52,656 nt of DNA from Streptomyces sp. SBT349 (GCF_001083795.1 NZ_LAVK01000009.1:1-52656); one strand, 5' to 3'. Positions 29,917-41,723 are shown, counted from the stretch's first letter. A program made the numbers and translations. Notes: generated by a model not told the origin, from the letters alone.

Positions 29917-30927
29917 GTGACCGTCGTGGGGCCCTTCGGGGTGAGCGTGCGGGACCAGGCCATGGAGGCCGATGTTCAGGCCGGTCTCGCGGCTGTGGAG
30001 GCGGGTCTCGCCGAGGCCACCAAGAGCGATGTCCCCTTCATGACGGAGGCGGCCCGGCACCTGGCACGGGCCGGAGGGAAGCGTTTCCGGCCGCTGTTGC
30101 TGCTCCTGGCCTCGCAGTTCGGCGACCCGCACGCGCCCGGCGTGGTGCCCTCGGCGGTGGTCGTCGAGCTGACGCACCTCGCGACGCTGTATCACGACGA
30201 CATCATGGACCAGGCCGAGATCAGGCGCGGGGTGCCCAGCGCCAACGCCCGTTGGAACAACTCCGTGGCGGTGCTCACCGGCGACTTCCTCTTCGCCAGG
30301 GCCTCGACGATAGTGGCGGACCTGGGCCCGGCCGCGGTGCGCATCCAGGCCGAGGCGTTCGAGCGGCTGGTGACCGGTCAGATCCTGGAGACGGCGGGGC
30401 CGCGCGAGGGGGAGGACCCCATCGCCCACCACCTGGACGTGCTGGCCGGCAAGACCGGCTCGCTGATCGCCGTGGCCGGCCGGATGGGCGCGCTGATGTC
30501 GGGGGCCCCGGACTCCATGGTGAGCGTGCTGGCCCAGTACGGCGAACGGATCGGCATCGCCTTCCAGCTCGCCGACGACGTGCTGGACATCGTCAGCGAC
30601 GGCGGGGAGTCGGGGAAGACGCCGGGGACCGATCTGCGCGAGGGCGTCGCCACGCTGCCGGTGCTGCGGCTGCGGGAGATGGCGGCCAAGGGCGGCTCAC
30701 CGGAGGACCTGGCGCTGTGCGCGCTCCTGGAGGGCGACCTGACGGACGACGGGCGGCACGCGGAGGCGCTGGCGGCGATGCGCGCCCACCCGGCGCTGAG
30801 GGCGGCGCAGCGCGACGCGCTGTCGTTCGCGGAGCAGGCCAGGAGAACGCTGGCGCCGCTCCCCGCGGGCCCGGCGAAGTCGGCGCTGGCCGAGCTGTGC
30901 GACGCGGTCGCGGACCGTACCGCCTAG
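29917..30927 (+). CDS. Long-chain polyprenyl diphosphate synthase (menaquinone side chain)
   Basis: Condenses isopentenyl diphosphate onto an allylic primer to make the quinone tail. 336 residues. GGKRFRPLL near residue 53, the first aspartate-rich motif DDIMD at 94-98 and the second DDVLD at 220-224 are complete. The fifth residue before the first motif is alanine (A89), which leaves room for a long product, as in hexa- to decaprenyl synthases; exact length cannot be read. GGGAG lies 9 bases before GTG 29917. Its presence beside menaquinone and complex I genes fits a respiratory role. Confidence 0.92.
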   Translation: MTVVGPFGVSVRDQAMEADVQAGLAAVEAGLAEATKSDVPFMTEAARHLARAGGKRFRPLLLLLASQFGDPHAPGVVPSAVVVELTHLATLYHDDIMDQAEIRRGVPSANARWNNSVAVLTGDFLFARASTIVADLGPAAVRIQAEAFERLVTGQILETAGPREGEDPIAHHLDVLAGKTGSLIAVAGRMGALMSGAPDSMVSVLAQYGERIGIAFQLADDVLDIVSDGGESGKTPGTDLREGVATLPVLRLREMAAKGGSPEDLALCALLEGDLTDDGRHAEALAAMRAHPALRAAQRDALSFAEQARRTLAPLPAGPAKSALAELCDAVADRTA

Positions 30928-31102
30928 TGACCCGCGGGTGAACCCTGCCTTCGCGGTGGGTACAACCCCTACGGGATGGCGGGGCCGCGTGGTGGGTGCG
31001 GTCATCCCGTGGGTGTAGGCCGGGGGACTCCCGTGGGCGGATGCCGGATTGCGCCCGGCCTGGTGCAATTGGTGGTGCTGAAGCCGAGTGGAGGGGCATG
31101 CG

Positions 31103-31975
31103 ATGGCAGGGAACAGCACTATCCGGCGGGCGGTCGTGCCGACGGCGATCGTGGCGGGAATCGCCGCGGTGGGGGCGGGCCTGTGGCCCGCTCTGGCGAG
31201 CGACGGGAGCCCGGATCTGCCGGAGGTCACGGCCGAGGAGCTGATCGTCCGGATCGCGGAGGCGGACACGGCGCAGCTGTCCGGGACCGTGCAGGTGGAC
31301 GCCGACCTCGGCGTTCCCGACCTGGGAGGCATGCTGGACGGCGTGCTGAGCGGGATCGAGGGGCCCGCGGGGCGGCTCGCGGAGCTGGCCACCGGGGACA
31401 GCACGCTGGAGGTCGCGGTCGACGGCCAGGACCGGCAGCGGGTGAGCGTGGAGAGCGGCTCGGATGAGTTCAGCGTGATCCGCAACGGTGACCGGGTGTG
31501 GGCGTACGACTCCGAGACCAACACGGTGTACGAGGCCCAGGTGCCCGAGGAGGCGCGGGACGCCGCACACGGGGACGGGGGCGCGGAGGGCTGGACGTCC
31601 ACGCTGACGCCGCACGAGCTGGCCGAGCGGCTGCTGGAGGCGGCCGGGGAGCACGCGGACATCTCGGTGGACGGCACGGCCCAGGTGGCCGGGCGCAGCG
31701 CCTACCAGTTGGTCGTGACGCCGAAGGCGGAGGACGGCCAGGTCGGCGAGACCCGCATATCGGTGGACGGCGAGACCGGCGTGCCGCTGGCGATCACGGC
31801 CGACGGCCCCGACGGGAGGGCGCTGGACGTGGCGTTCTCGCAGATCGACTACGCGCAGCCGCCGGGCGCGGTCTTCGACTTCACGCCGCCCAGCGACGCC
31901 GAGGTGCTGGAGATCGACCCGCGGGACCCCTTCGGCGGCGCGCTGCCGGAGATGCTCCCCGACGTCTTCAGGTGA
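31103..31975 (+). CDS. Secreted LolA-like / DUF2092-type protein
   Basis: 290 residues. The N-terminus has a signal or anchor helix (VVPTAIVAGIAAVGAGLWPALA) with no lipobox. The rest has the pattern of the LolA-like beta half-barrel found in streptomycete exported proteins: DTAQLSGTVQVDADLG, GDRVWAYDSETNTVYEAQ, then the SAYQLVVTPK and ETGVPLAITA strands. Ligand and role unknown; a lipid or cell-envelope function is inferred from the fold. GGAGGGG precedes ATG 31103. Confidence 0.8.
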   Translation: MAGNSTIRRAVVPTAIVAGIAAVGAGLWPALASDGSPDLPEVTAEELIVRIAEADTAQLSGTVQVDADLGVPDLGGMLDGVLSGIEGPAGRLAELATGDSTLEVAVDGQDRQRVSVESGSDEFSVIRNGDRVWAYDSETNTVYEAQVPEEARDAAHGDGGAEGWTSTLTPHELAERLLEAAGEHADISVDGTAQVAGRSAYQLVVTPKAEDGQVGETRISVDGETGVPLAITADGPDGRALDVAFSQIDYAQPPGAVFDFTPPSDAEVLEIDPRDPFGGALPEMLPDVFR

Positions 31976-32009
31976 TCCCCGGAAGGCGGTAGCGCGACAG
32001 CGCGCGTAG

Positions 32010-32039
32010 CGGGCGGGACGGGCCACGGTGCCCGCCCGC
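32010..32039. terminator. Hairpin terminator between convergent genes
   Basis: GCGGGCGGG (32010-32018) pairs perfectly with CCCGCCCGC (32031-32039) around a 12-base loop, between the LolA-like gene and the VOC gene. Confidence 0.55.
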
Positions 32040-32073
32040 CCGTTCGCCGTCGGGCGCCCGGGGGCCCGCGCGC

Positions 32074-32526
32074 TCAGCTCGCGCAGAACTCGTTCCCCTC
32101 GGGGTCCCGCATGACCCACCAGTGGCCCGCGGGGCCCTGGTCCTGCTCGGTGACGCGGCTCGCGCCCAGCGCCTCCAGGCGGGACACGAGCCCCTCCAGG
32201 TCGCCGGACTCGCCGTGGATGTCGATGTGCAGGCGGTTCTTGACCGTCTTGCCCTCGGGGACGTCCTGGAAGAGGAGCCTGCGGCCCAGGCCGATGCCCG
32301 ACCGCTCGTCGTACGGGTCGTCGGGGTGCCTGATCCCCGCGAAGCCCCGGAAGAGGGTGCGGCCGCGGTGCTCGGCCACCTGGTCCTCCGTCAGGTGCCC
32401 GGCCGCCAGCAGCCCCTTGATCAGCGTCGCCTGGTCCTCGGGCTCGTAACCCAGCGCCTCCGCCCAGAAGTCGGCGAGCGTGAACGCGTCCTGGGTGTCG
32501 ATGACCAGCTTCCAGTTCAGTGCCAT
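32074..32526 (-). CDS. VOC-family (glyoxalase-like) protein
   Basis: 150 residues with two beta-alpha-beta-beta-beta modules. WKLVIDTQDAFTLADFWAEALGYE opens the first, RLHIDIHGE and the ending WWVMRDPEGNEFCAS mark the second; this ending is standard for glyoxalase-like proteins of streptomycetes. Metal ligands are only partly evident and the substrate is unknown. ATG 32526 has no ribosome site; a TATAAC box ends seven bases before it on the same strand, so the mRNA is probably leaderless. Divergent from the CGNR regulator with 21 bp between starts. Confidence 0.87.
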   Translation of the reverse strand: MALNWKLVIDTQDAFTLADFWAEALGYEPEDQATLIKGLLAAGHLTEDQVAEHRGRTLFRGFAGIRHPDDPYDERSGIGLGRRLLFQDVPEGKTVKNRLHIDIHGESGDLEGLVSRLEALGASRVTEQDQGPAGHWWVMRDPEGNEFCAS

Positions 32527-32550
32527 GTAACTGGTTATAGTAGTTACATG
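32524..32550. promoter_or_regulatory. Palindromic bidirectional promoter for two leaderless genes
   Basis: CATGTAACT (32524-32532) and AGTTACATG (32542-32550) are exact inverted copies around 9 bases. The start codons of both divergent genes lie inside the arms. TATAGT (32536-32541) ends 6 bases before the plus-strand ATG; on the minus strand TATAAC (32539-32534) ends 7 bases before its ATG. The -35 regions are not clear. Confidence 0.65.
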
Positions 32551-33183
32551 GCCTCTGAGGCAAGTCCAGGGCTCGTCCTGCGGTCGCACACGGGAGCGTC
32601 CTACCGTTTCGACCCCGGCGCGCTCTGTCTCGAACTGCTGACCACGGGAGGGCCCGGCGCGCCACCGCGCTATCAGAGCCTGCACACGCCCGCCGACCTG
32701 ACCGACTGGGCCGGCCGCTCGCGGCTGGCCCCCACCCCGTCCCTCGCCGTGTCCGAGGACGACGTGCGCGCGGCCAGGGCGCTGCGCGACGCGCTCTGGC
32801 GCCTGGCGCGCGCCCACACGGAGGGCGCGCCGCCCGCGCCGGAGGATCTGGCCACGGTGAACGGGGCCGCGGCCAGGGAACCGCTGGCCCCGGCCATCGC
32901 CCCCGACTCCACCCGGGTCTGGGCGGGCTCCCCGACGGGCGCGGCCCTGGTCGCCACGGTGGCGCGGGACGCCGTCGAGCTGTTCACGGGGCCGCTGGCG
33001 GGCCGGATCCGCCAGTGCGAGGGGGAGCGGTGCCTCCTGATCTACGTGGACACCTCGCGCCCCGGCCGCCGCCGCTGGTGCTCGATGGAGCACTGCGGCA
33101 ACGTCCACAAGGTCCGTACCCTGCGCGCCCGCCGCGCCCCCCGGGAGGAGCCGGGGCAGCGCCCGGAGCGGCGGCCCGGCTGA
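32548..33183 (+). CDS. CGNR zinc-finger regulator (ABATE domain)
   Basis: 211 residues: an N-terminal ABATE-like helical region (about 1-145) and a C-terminal zinc finger with C157, C162, C178 and C183. The family's CGNR tetrad reads CGNV here (183-186), with the following HKVRTLRARRAPR basic stretch retained for DNA contact. Family members are proposed stress-linked regulators. The protein probably recognises the palindrome that holds its own start codon. It ends 21 bases before the convergent MFS gene. Confidence 0.85.
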   Translation: MASEASPGLVLRSHTGASYRFDPGALCLELLTTGGPGAPPRYQSLHTPADLTDWAGRSRLAPTPSLAVSEDDVRAARALRDALWRLARAHTEGAPPAPEDLATVNGAAAREPLAPAIAPDSTRVWAGSPTGAALVATVARDAVELFTGPLAGRIRQCEGERCLLIYVDTSRPGRRRWCSMEHCGNVHKVRTLRARRAPREEPGQRPERRPG

Positions 33184-33204
33184 GGAGGGCGGAGGAACGG
33201 CCTC

Positions 33205-34716
33205 TCACAGGTGCACGGCGCCCGGCCCGTCCTGGAGCGCGGCCCGGGGGACCCCGCGCCGGTAGAGGGCGAACGAGACGACCAGGCCCGCGGCGAAGAA
33301 CCCGGCCGACCACCAGTACGCCGTGGCATAGCTCTCCAGCGCCGCCTGGGCCTGTACCGCCGGGTCGGTCGGGTCCCCGCTCGCCAGGTGGTCCCGCGCG
33401 GCGCTCGCCGCCAGGGTGTTGAGGACGGCGGTGCCGATCGAACCCCCGATCTGCTGCATGGTGTTGACCGTGGCGGAGGCGACGCCCGCGTCCTCGGGGG
33501 CGATCCCGGCGGTCGCCAGGTTCATCGCGGGGGCGATCACCAGGCCGATGCCGAGACCGGCGACGATCGTCGGCGGCATCACGTCGGCCGCGTAGCCGCT
33601 GTCCAGGCCGAGCCCCGTGAGCCAGGCGAGGCCCGCCGCGGCCAGGCCCATCCCCGCGGAGACCAGCGGCCTCGGGCCGACGCGGGGGAGCAGCGAGGTG
33701 GCGAGGACCGTGGCGCTGAGCATCAGCGCGCCGATCATCGGCAGGAACGCGAGCCCGGTCTCGATCGGCGAATACGCCAGCGACCCCTGGAGGTAGTAGG
33801 TCAGGAAGAGGAAGACGCCGAAGAGGCCGACGCCGCTCAGCAGCACCGCGGCGTGCGAGGCGCCGCGGTCGCGGTCCAGCAGGACGCGCATCGGCAGCAG
33901 GGGGTGCGCGGCTCTGGTCTGCCACCCGACGAACGCGGCCAGCAGCGCCGTGCCCGCCAGCAGCCAGCCCCAGGTGGCGGGGTGGTCCCAGTCGTGGGTC
34001 TCTGCGTTGGAGAACCCGTAGACCAGGCCGAAGAGCCCGGCCGAGACCAGGACGGTGCCGGGGATGTCGAGGGTGGCCCCGCGGTCGCGGGCGGTGCGCG
34101 CCAGCAGGAGGGCGCCGCCGGCGAAGGCGGCCAGGGCGAACACCAGGTTGACGTAGAGGGTCCAGCGCCAGGTGAGCTGCTCGGTGAGCACCCCGCCCAG
34201 CAGCAGGCCGATCGCGCCCCCCGCGCCCGCGACCGCGCCGTACACGCTGAACGCCTTGGCGCGTTCCCTGGCGTCGGTGAACGTCGTGGTGAGCAGGGAG
34301 AGCGCGGCCGGGGCCAGGAGCGCGCCGAACACGCCCTGGAGGGCCCGCGCCGTGACCAGGACCTCGAACGTGGGCGCCGCGCCGCCGAGCGCCGAGGCGG
34401 CGGCGAAGCCGGTCAGCCCGGTCAGGAAGGTGACCTTGCGGCCGAAGAGGTCGGCGATCCGGCCGCCGAGGAGCAGCAGGCTGCCGAAGGCGAGCGCGTA
34501 GCTGGTGACGATCCACTGGCGGTCGCCGTTGGAGAAGTCCAGGTCCTCCTGGGCGCTGGGGAGGGCGATGTTCACGATGGTGGCGTCGAGGACCACCATC
34601 AGCTGGGCGACCGCGATGACGGCGAGGATCCACCAGCGGCGGTCGGGGCGCCGGGCCCCGGCCGGACTCGCCGGCCGCGGGGTGGGGCGCTCGGTGGCTG
34701 TCGGGAACTGGGACAT
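33205..34716 (-). CDS. MFS drug efflux transporter, 14-helix DHA2 type
   Basis: 503 residues with about 14 membrane segments. Motif A is GGRIADLFGRKVTF near residue 85, and the helix-1 motif LDATIVNIALPSAQ and helix-5 GAIGLLLGGVLT mark the EmrB/QacA group of proton-drug antiporters. It follows the TetR gene by 16 bases on the same strand, so the pair forms a repressor-pump operon. Substrate unknown. Confidence 0.92.
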   Translation of the reverse strand: MSQFPTATERPTPRPASPAGARRPDRRWWILAVIAVAQLMVVLDATIVNIALPSAQEDLDFSNGDRQWIVTSYALAFGSLLLLGGRIADLFGRKVTFLTGLTGFAAASALGGAAPTFEVLVTARALQGVFGALLAPAALSLLTTTFTDARERAKAFSVYGAVAGAGGAIGLLLGGVLTEQLTWRWTLYVNLVFALAAFAGGALLLARTARDRGATLDIPGTVLVSAGLFGLVYGFSNAETHDWDHPATWGWLLAGTALLAAFVGWQTRAAHPLLPMRVLLDRDRGASHAAVLLSGVGLFGVFLFLTYYLQGSLAYSPIETGLAFLPMIGALMLSATVLATSLLPRVGPRPLVSAGMGLAAAGLAWLTGLGLDSGYAADVMPPTIVAGLGIGLVIAPAMNLATAGIAPEDAGVASATVNTMQQIGGSIGTAVLNTLAASAARDHLASGDPTDPAVQAQAALESYATAYWWSAGFFAAGLVVSFALYRRGVPRAALQDGPGAVHL

Positions 34717-34732
34717 GTCGGTCGGGCTCCGG

Positions 34733-35329
34733 TCAGCTGTGCAGCAGGGCGGGCAGCAGGGCGCTGTCGAGGAAGCGGAAGAGGTACTGGGCGTCGGCGT
34801 ACTCGTCCTCGAAGAGGGGGCGGCTCAGGACGGTGGCGAAGAGCATCTGGGGCAGGAAGGCCATCGCGGCGGGGCGCCGGGCCAGCTCGCCGCGCTCCAC
34901 GGCGCGGTCTATGAACGCCGTGAACTCCCGGATCTCCGGCTCGACCAGGGTCTGGCGCAGGGCGCGGGCGAGCTGCGGGTCCTCCAGCGTGGCGCGGGCG
35001 AGCCCCGCCATCAGGGCGGTGTCCTCGCGGGCCTGTTCCGAGACGCGGGCGAACATCGTGTGGAGGTCGCCGCGGAGCGAGCCGGTGTCGATGGCGTCGG
35101 CGGGCAGCGGGCGGTGGGCGAGGAGGGCGGCGGCGACCAGCTCGTGCTTGCCGTGCCACTGGCGGTAGAGGGTGGCCTTGCCGCACCGGGCGCGGGCGGC
35201 GACGGCGTCCATGGTCAGCGCCTCGTAGCCGGTCTCGCGCAGCGACTCCACGACGGCCGACAGCACTTCGGCCTCGCGGTCCGGTGTCATCCGCGGGCGG
35301 CGGACCGGGGTGTCGTCGGCGCCGGCCAT
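34733..35329 (-). CDS. TetR-family regulator of the adjacent efflux pump
   Basis: 198 residues. The helix-turn-helix spans about residues 20-63 (EAEVLSAVVESLRETGYEALTMDAV ... CGKATLYRQW), followed by a helical ligand domain of the AcrR-like type. GGAGG lies before ATG 35329. A 19-bp palindrome 42 bases upstream is its likely operator. First gene of the operon with the MFS pump. Confidence 0.9.
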   Translation of the reverse strand: MAGADDTPVRRPRMTPDREAEVLSAVVESLRETGYEALTMDAVAARARCGKATLYRQWHGKHELVAAALLAHRPLPADAIDTGSLRGDLHTMFARVSEQAREDTALMAGLARATLEDPQLARALRQTLVEPEIREFTAFIDRAVERGELARRPAAMAFLPQMLFATVLSRPLFEDEYADAQYLFRFLDSALLPALLHS

Positions 35330-35370
35330 GGCGGGCCTCCAGTCATACGAGTGCGACGAGCGTACTTATT

Positions 35371-35389
35371 GAACGAGACTGTTCCGTTC
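35371..35389. promoter_or_regulatory. TetR operator candidate
   Basis: GAACGAGAC-T-GTTCCGTTC: 9+1+9 palindrome with 7 of 9 pairs matched. On the minus strand it lies between TTGGAA and an AATAAG-like -10, the usual site for steric repression. Confidence 0.55.
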
Positions 35390-35459
35390 CAAATCCGCTC
35401 CCAACGTACGCCGCCGCTCGGGTGAGCCGCAACCCGGGTCCGGCGTCCCGGGGCCGGGC

Positions 35460-36413
35460 TCAGTCGGTGAGGGCGGCCGAGGTCTCGCGGGGGGCGGGGG
35501 TGTGGCGGGCCACGGTCCGCCGCCTCCTGGCGGCCTGGCGCAGCGCGTCCCAGGTCAGGAGGGAGAGGGCGGTCCACACGAGCAGGAACCCGGCCCAGCG
35601 CTCGGGCGGCATCTCCTCGTGGAAGACGGTGAGTCCGAGGACGAACATCGTCGTCGGCGCGAGGTACTGGAGGAGCCCCAGGGTGGACAGCGGCATGCGC
35701 ACGGCGGCGGCGCCGAAGAGGATGAGCGGCAGCGCGGTGGCGAGCCCGCTGAGCATCAGCAGCAGCGTGTGGCTCGTTCCCTCCGAGGCGAACGTGGAGT
35801 CGCCGCGGGCCGTGAGGACGACGAGGAAGCCGAGCGCGGGGAGGAACTGGAGCGCCGAGTCGGCCGAGAAGCCCTGGAGTCCGTCGAGCCCGGTCTGCTT
35901 CTTCACCAGGCCGTAGAGCGCGAAGCTGACGCTCAGGACGAGGGCGACCCAGGGCACCTTGCCGTAGGCGAGGCTCATCACCAGCACCGCGACGGCGCCG
36001 ATGCCGACGGCCACCCACTGGACGGGCCGCAGCCGCTCCTTGAGCAGGACGACGGCCAGGGCGATGCTCAGCAGCGGGTTGGCGAAGTATCCGAGGGACG
36101 CCTCCAGCACGCGGTCCTCGGAGACGGCCCAGATGAAGACCCACCAGTTGACCGCTATCAGCGTCGCCGAGAGCCCGACCAGCGCCAGACGCCCGGGCCG
36201 GCGCAGCAGCGGCCGTATCCACGACCAGCTGCGCGCCAGGGCCAGCAGCAGGAGGGCCGTGGGGAGCGACCACGCCATGCGGTGGGCCAGCACCTCGGAG
36301 GCGCCGGTGGAGGCCAGCAGGTCCCAGTAGAGCGGGATCAGCCCCCACATGCCGAACGCCGCGAAGCCGTAGACCAGTCCGGCCCGGCTCGCCGTGCCCC
36401 CGCCTGCCGCCAT
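35460..36413 (-). CDS. rarD: RarD-type EamA/DMT transporter
   Basis: 317 residues with ten membrane helices in two EamA repeats. Typical RarD segments are GMWGLIPLYWDLL near the N-terminus, EVLAHRMAWSLP, NWWVFIWAVSEDRVLEASLGYFANPLLS and the late LQYLAPTTMFVLGLTVFHEE. Substrate unproven; the family is annotated as chloramphenicol-sensitive, which is historical. ATG 36413 has GGGAGG six bases before it; an upstream in-frame ATG at 36476 has a poor site and is rejected. Confidence 0.9.
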   Translation of the reverse strand: MAAGGGTASRAGLVYGFAAFGMWGLIPLYWDLLASTGASEVLAHRMAWSLPTALLLLALARSWSWIRPLLRRPGRLALVGLSATLIAVNWWVFIWAVSEDRVLEASLGYFANPLLSIALAVVLLKERLRPVQWVAVGIGAVAVLVMSLAYGKVPWVALVLSVSFALYGLVKKQTGLDGLQGFSADSALQFLPALGFLVVLTARGDSTFASEGTSHTLLLMLSGLATALPLILFGAAAVRMPLSTLGLLQYLAPTTMFVLGLTVFHEEMPPERWAGFLLVWTALSLLTWDALRQAARRRRTVARHTPAPRETSAALTD

Positions 36414-36536
36414 CACTGCCTCCCGCTGCCCCGCCGACGCCACCACGAAGGTAGCGCCGGGCGGGTGCGTTGTCATTCCCGTTTCAGCGTTACGGTCCTG
36501 ACAGGTGGGGCCGGCGGGCGGGATGGGCCGGCCGGG

Positions 36537-39522
<2,986 letters not shown>

Positions 39523-39565
39523 TGCTTTGGCCCTCCTTCGAGGCGACTCCTGCCTGCCATGGTAC

Positions 39566-39584
39566 GCGGGTAAGGCTTACCTTC
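39566..39584. promoter_or_regulatory. Iron-box-like operator upstream of korAB
   Basis: GCGGGTAAGGCTTACCTTC matches the DtxR/IdeR/DmdR iron box (TTAGGTTAGGCTAACCTAA) at 13 of 19 positions. Its core GGTAAG-G-CTTACC is a perfect inverted repeat. It is 44-62 bases before the korA start, a promoter position, and is much less GC-rich than its surroundings. Confidence 0.5.
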
Positions 39585-39684
39585 CTGATGCTGATCGCAT
39601 CATGGACGGTGCCGCCCAGCCGCACGCTTCCACAGCGTGCTTTGTGACGCCTGAAGCCCCCCTCGCCCCAGAGTGTCAGGTGGG

Positions 39685-40344
39685 CTAGGAATTGAGATAG
39701 GTCAGAACCGCCAGAACGCGCCGGTGATCTGTGTCACTCTGCGCCAAGCCGAGCTTCATAAAGATGTTGCTGACATGTTTTTCGACGGCGCCGTGACTCA
39801 CGACGAGTTGCCGCGCGATCGCCGAGTTGGTGCGGCCCTCCGCCATTAGTCCTAGGACTTCCCTTTCTCTTGGGGTGAGACCGACGAGAACGTCCTGTTT
39901 TCTGCTGCGGCCGAGCAACTGGGCCACCACCTCGGGGTCCAGCGCGGTGCCGCCCGAGGCGACGCGGGTCACCGCCTCCACGAACTCGCTGACGTCGGCG
40001 ACCCGGTCCTTCAGCAGATAGCCGACCCCGCGCGAGGACCCGGCGATCAGCTCCGTGGCGTACTGCTCCTCCACGTACTGCGACAGCACCAGCACGCCGA
40101 GCGCCGGGAACCGCTCCCGCAGCCTGACCGCGGCCCGCACGCCCTCGTCGGTGTGGGTGGGCGGCATCCGGACGTCCGCCACCACCACGTCGGGCAGCGC
40201 GCCGCCGTCGGCGAGTTCGCCCACCGCCGCGATCAGCGCCTCCCCGTCCCCGACACCGGCCACGACCTCGTGCCCCCGGTCGTTCAGCAGCCGGGTCAGG
40301 CCCTCCCGCAGCAGTACCGAGTCCTCCGCGATGACTACCCGCAC
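39685..40344 (-). CDS. NarL/LuxR-type response regulator
   Basis: 219 residues. Receiver domain with acidic pocket E7, D8, phospho-acceptor D57 (VVVADVRMPP) and the YLLKDR lysine; then a LuxR helix-turn-helix (about 150-210; LTPREREVLGLMAEGRTNSAIARQL ... VEKHVSNIFMKLGL). GGGGAG precedes GTG 40344. It follows two histidine kinase genes with a 74-bp gap on the same strand, so it is the likely target of one or both. Candidate targets include the divergent nuo2 operon (inference). Confidence 0.94.
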   Translation of the reverse strand: MRVVIAEDSVLLREGLTRLLNDRGHEVVAGVGDGEALIAAVGELADGGALPDVVVADVRMPPTHTDEGVRAAVRLRERFPALGVLVLSQYVEEQYATELIAGSSRGVGYLLKDRVADVSEFVEAVTRVASGGTALDPEVVAQLLGRSRKQDVLVGLTPREREVLGLMAEGRTNSAIARQLVVSHGAVEKHVSNIFMKLGLAQSDTDHRRVLAVLTYLNS

Positions 40345-40418
40345 GCTCTACTCCCCGTCGCCTTCTGCCCGTTCGCATACCGCCGCGCGTTCCCTTCCGG
40401 GAAGGCACCTGAAGGATC

Positions 40419-41723
40419 TCACCTCGCGGGCGCCGCGGTGGCACTCCGGTCGCGCCAGGGGAGGGCGGCGGTGACGGTGGTCGGGCCCCCGGCGGGGGAG
40501 GTGATCGCGAGCAGGCCGTCGACGGCGGCGAGGCGTTCGGCCAGGCCCGCGAGACCGGAGCCCGCGGTGGCGTCGGCGCCGCCGTGGCCGTCGTCGGTGA
40601 TCTGGAGCATCAGCCGGTCCCCCGCCCGCCACACGTCCACGTTCGCGTGCCGGGCGCCGCTGTGCTTGCTCACGTTCTGGAGGAGCTCCGAGGCGGTGAA
40701 GTACGCGATCCCCTCGATCGCCTGGGCCGGCCGGTGCGCCAGCTCCACGTCCACCGCCACGGGGACGGTGCAGCGGGAGGCGACGGAGGAGAGGGCGGGG
40801 CCCAGGCCCCGGTCGGTGAGGATGGCGGGGTGGATGCCGCGGGCGAGGTCGCGGAGCTCCTGGAGGGCGAGCTTGACCTCGCCGTGGGCCTCGTCGACCA
40901 TCCTGGCCGCGGTCTCCGGGTCCTCGGTGAGCTTCTCCTTGGCCAGCCCGAGATCCATGGCGAGCGCGACCAGCCGCGCCTGCGCCCCGTCGTGCAGATC
41001 CCGCTCGATCCGCCGCAGATCGGCGGCCGAGGCGTCGACCACGACCGAACGGTCCGACTCCAGCTGCCACATCCGCGTCGCCGCGGACGAGGGGCCCAGG
41101 AGGCCGCCGACCAGCACCCGGTCCACCACCGCGAGACCCCTGACCACCCAGGCGCCCAGGATCAGCAGCAGCAGGCCGACCACGGCGACCAGGGCCAGCT
41201 CCCACGGCGCGTCCCAGATCCACCCGCCGCCCTCGCCGTCGGTGTTGATCCCCACCCCCGGATCGTCCGTGTACCGGGGGATGGTCCACGACCACAGCGG
41301 CAGGGTCAGCGCGCCCCAGCCCGCCGCCCACAGCGCCGTCACCGCGGAGAAGGTGAGAACGCCCCAGGGCAGGCGCAGCAGCGCGTAGGCGGTGGAGCGC
41401 CACGAGACGTTGCTCCGCAGCATCGCGCCCATCCAGGCCAGCGGCCCGCTGCGGCCCTCGCGCAGCCGCAGCGGCTCCGGTTCGGGTACCTCGGCGCCGA
41501 GCAGGAGCCTGGCCCTGCCCCGCTCGAAGCGGCCGAAGAACCGCAGCAGCAGGAGCACCACCGCCATCAGCGGCAGCCCCACGAAGGTGACCAGCAGCCC
41601 GGCGCTGACCGAGATGCCGGTCACGGCCACCACGAAGCCCGCGATCCCGAGCGGGAGGTTCAGCAGCAGGTGCAGGCCCTCGCGCCAGGTACGGGCCGCG
41701 AACGGCAGGCGCAGGACGTTCAT
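40419..41723 (-). CDS. Sensor histidine kinase (HisKA_3), second of a tandem pair
   Basis: 434 residues. An N-terminal membrane region of about four helices in two pairs (residues 15-62 and 120-200) of the putative-sensor type is followed by the HisKA_3 dimer helix with phospho-acceptor H244 (RDLHDGAQ), the N box [13 protein letters not shown], and the ATP lid DDGHGGA ... [21 protein letters not shown] precedes ATG 41723, which overlaps the stop of the first kinase (ATGA). Residues about 234-322 are encoded by DNA identical to the first kinase. Confidence 0.93.
   Translation of the reverse strand: MNVLRLPFAARTWREGLHLLLNLPLGIAGFVVAVTGISVSAGLLVTFVGLPLMAVVLLLLRFFGRFERGRARLLLGAEVPEPEPLRLREGRSGPLAWMGAMLRSNVSWRSTAYALLRLPWGVLTFSAVTALWAAGWGALTLPLWSWTIPRYTDDPGVGINTDGEGGGWIWDAPWELALVAVVGLLLLILGAWVVRGLAVVDRVLVGGLLGPSSAATRMWQLESDRSVVVDASAADLRRIERDLHDGAQARLVALAMDLGLAKEKLTEDPETAARMVDEAHGEVKLALQELRDLARGIHPAILTDRGLGPALSSVASRCTVPVAVDVELAHRPAQAIEGIAYFTASELLQNVSKHSGARHANVDVWRAGDRLMLQITDDGHGGADATAGSGLAGLAERLAAVDGLLAITSPAGGPTTVTAALPWRDRSATAAPAR
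40759..41025. repeat. 267-bp exact repeat, copy in the second histidine kinase
   Basis: Identical base for base to 42072-42338, offset 1313. It covers the dimerisation/phospho-acceptor helix and the region after it. Confidence 0.95.

Noticed and set aside
30928..31102. Small gene or RNA in the gap before the LolA-like gene
   Set aside because: Only short frames without ribosome sites; no convincing structure seen.
32074..33108. 344-codon minus-strand frame joining the VOC gene to sequence opposite the CGNR gene
   Set aside because: The part upstream of ATG 32526 is antisense to the CGNR regulator and lacks family similarity; the promoter layout supports the shorter start.
39523..39684. Horizontal transfer signal because of lower GC around 39560-39620
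   Set aside because: The dip is confined to a promoter region with an operator-like palindrome; flanking genes have normal codon usage.
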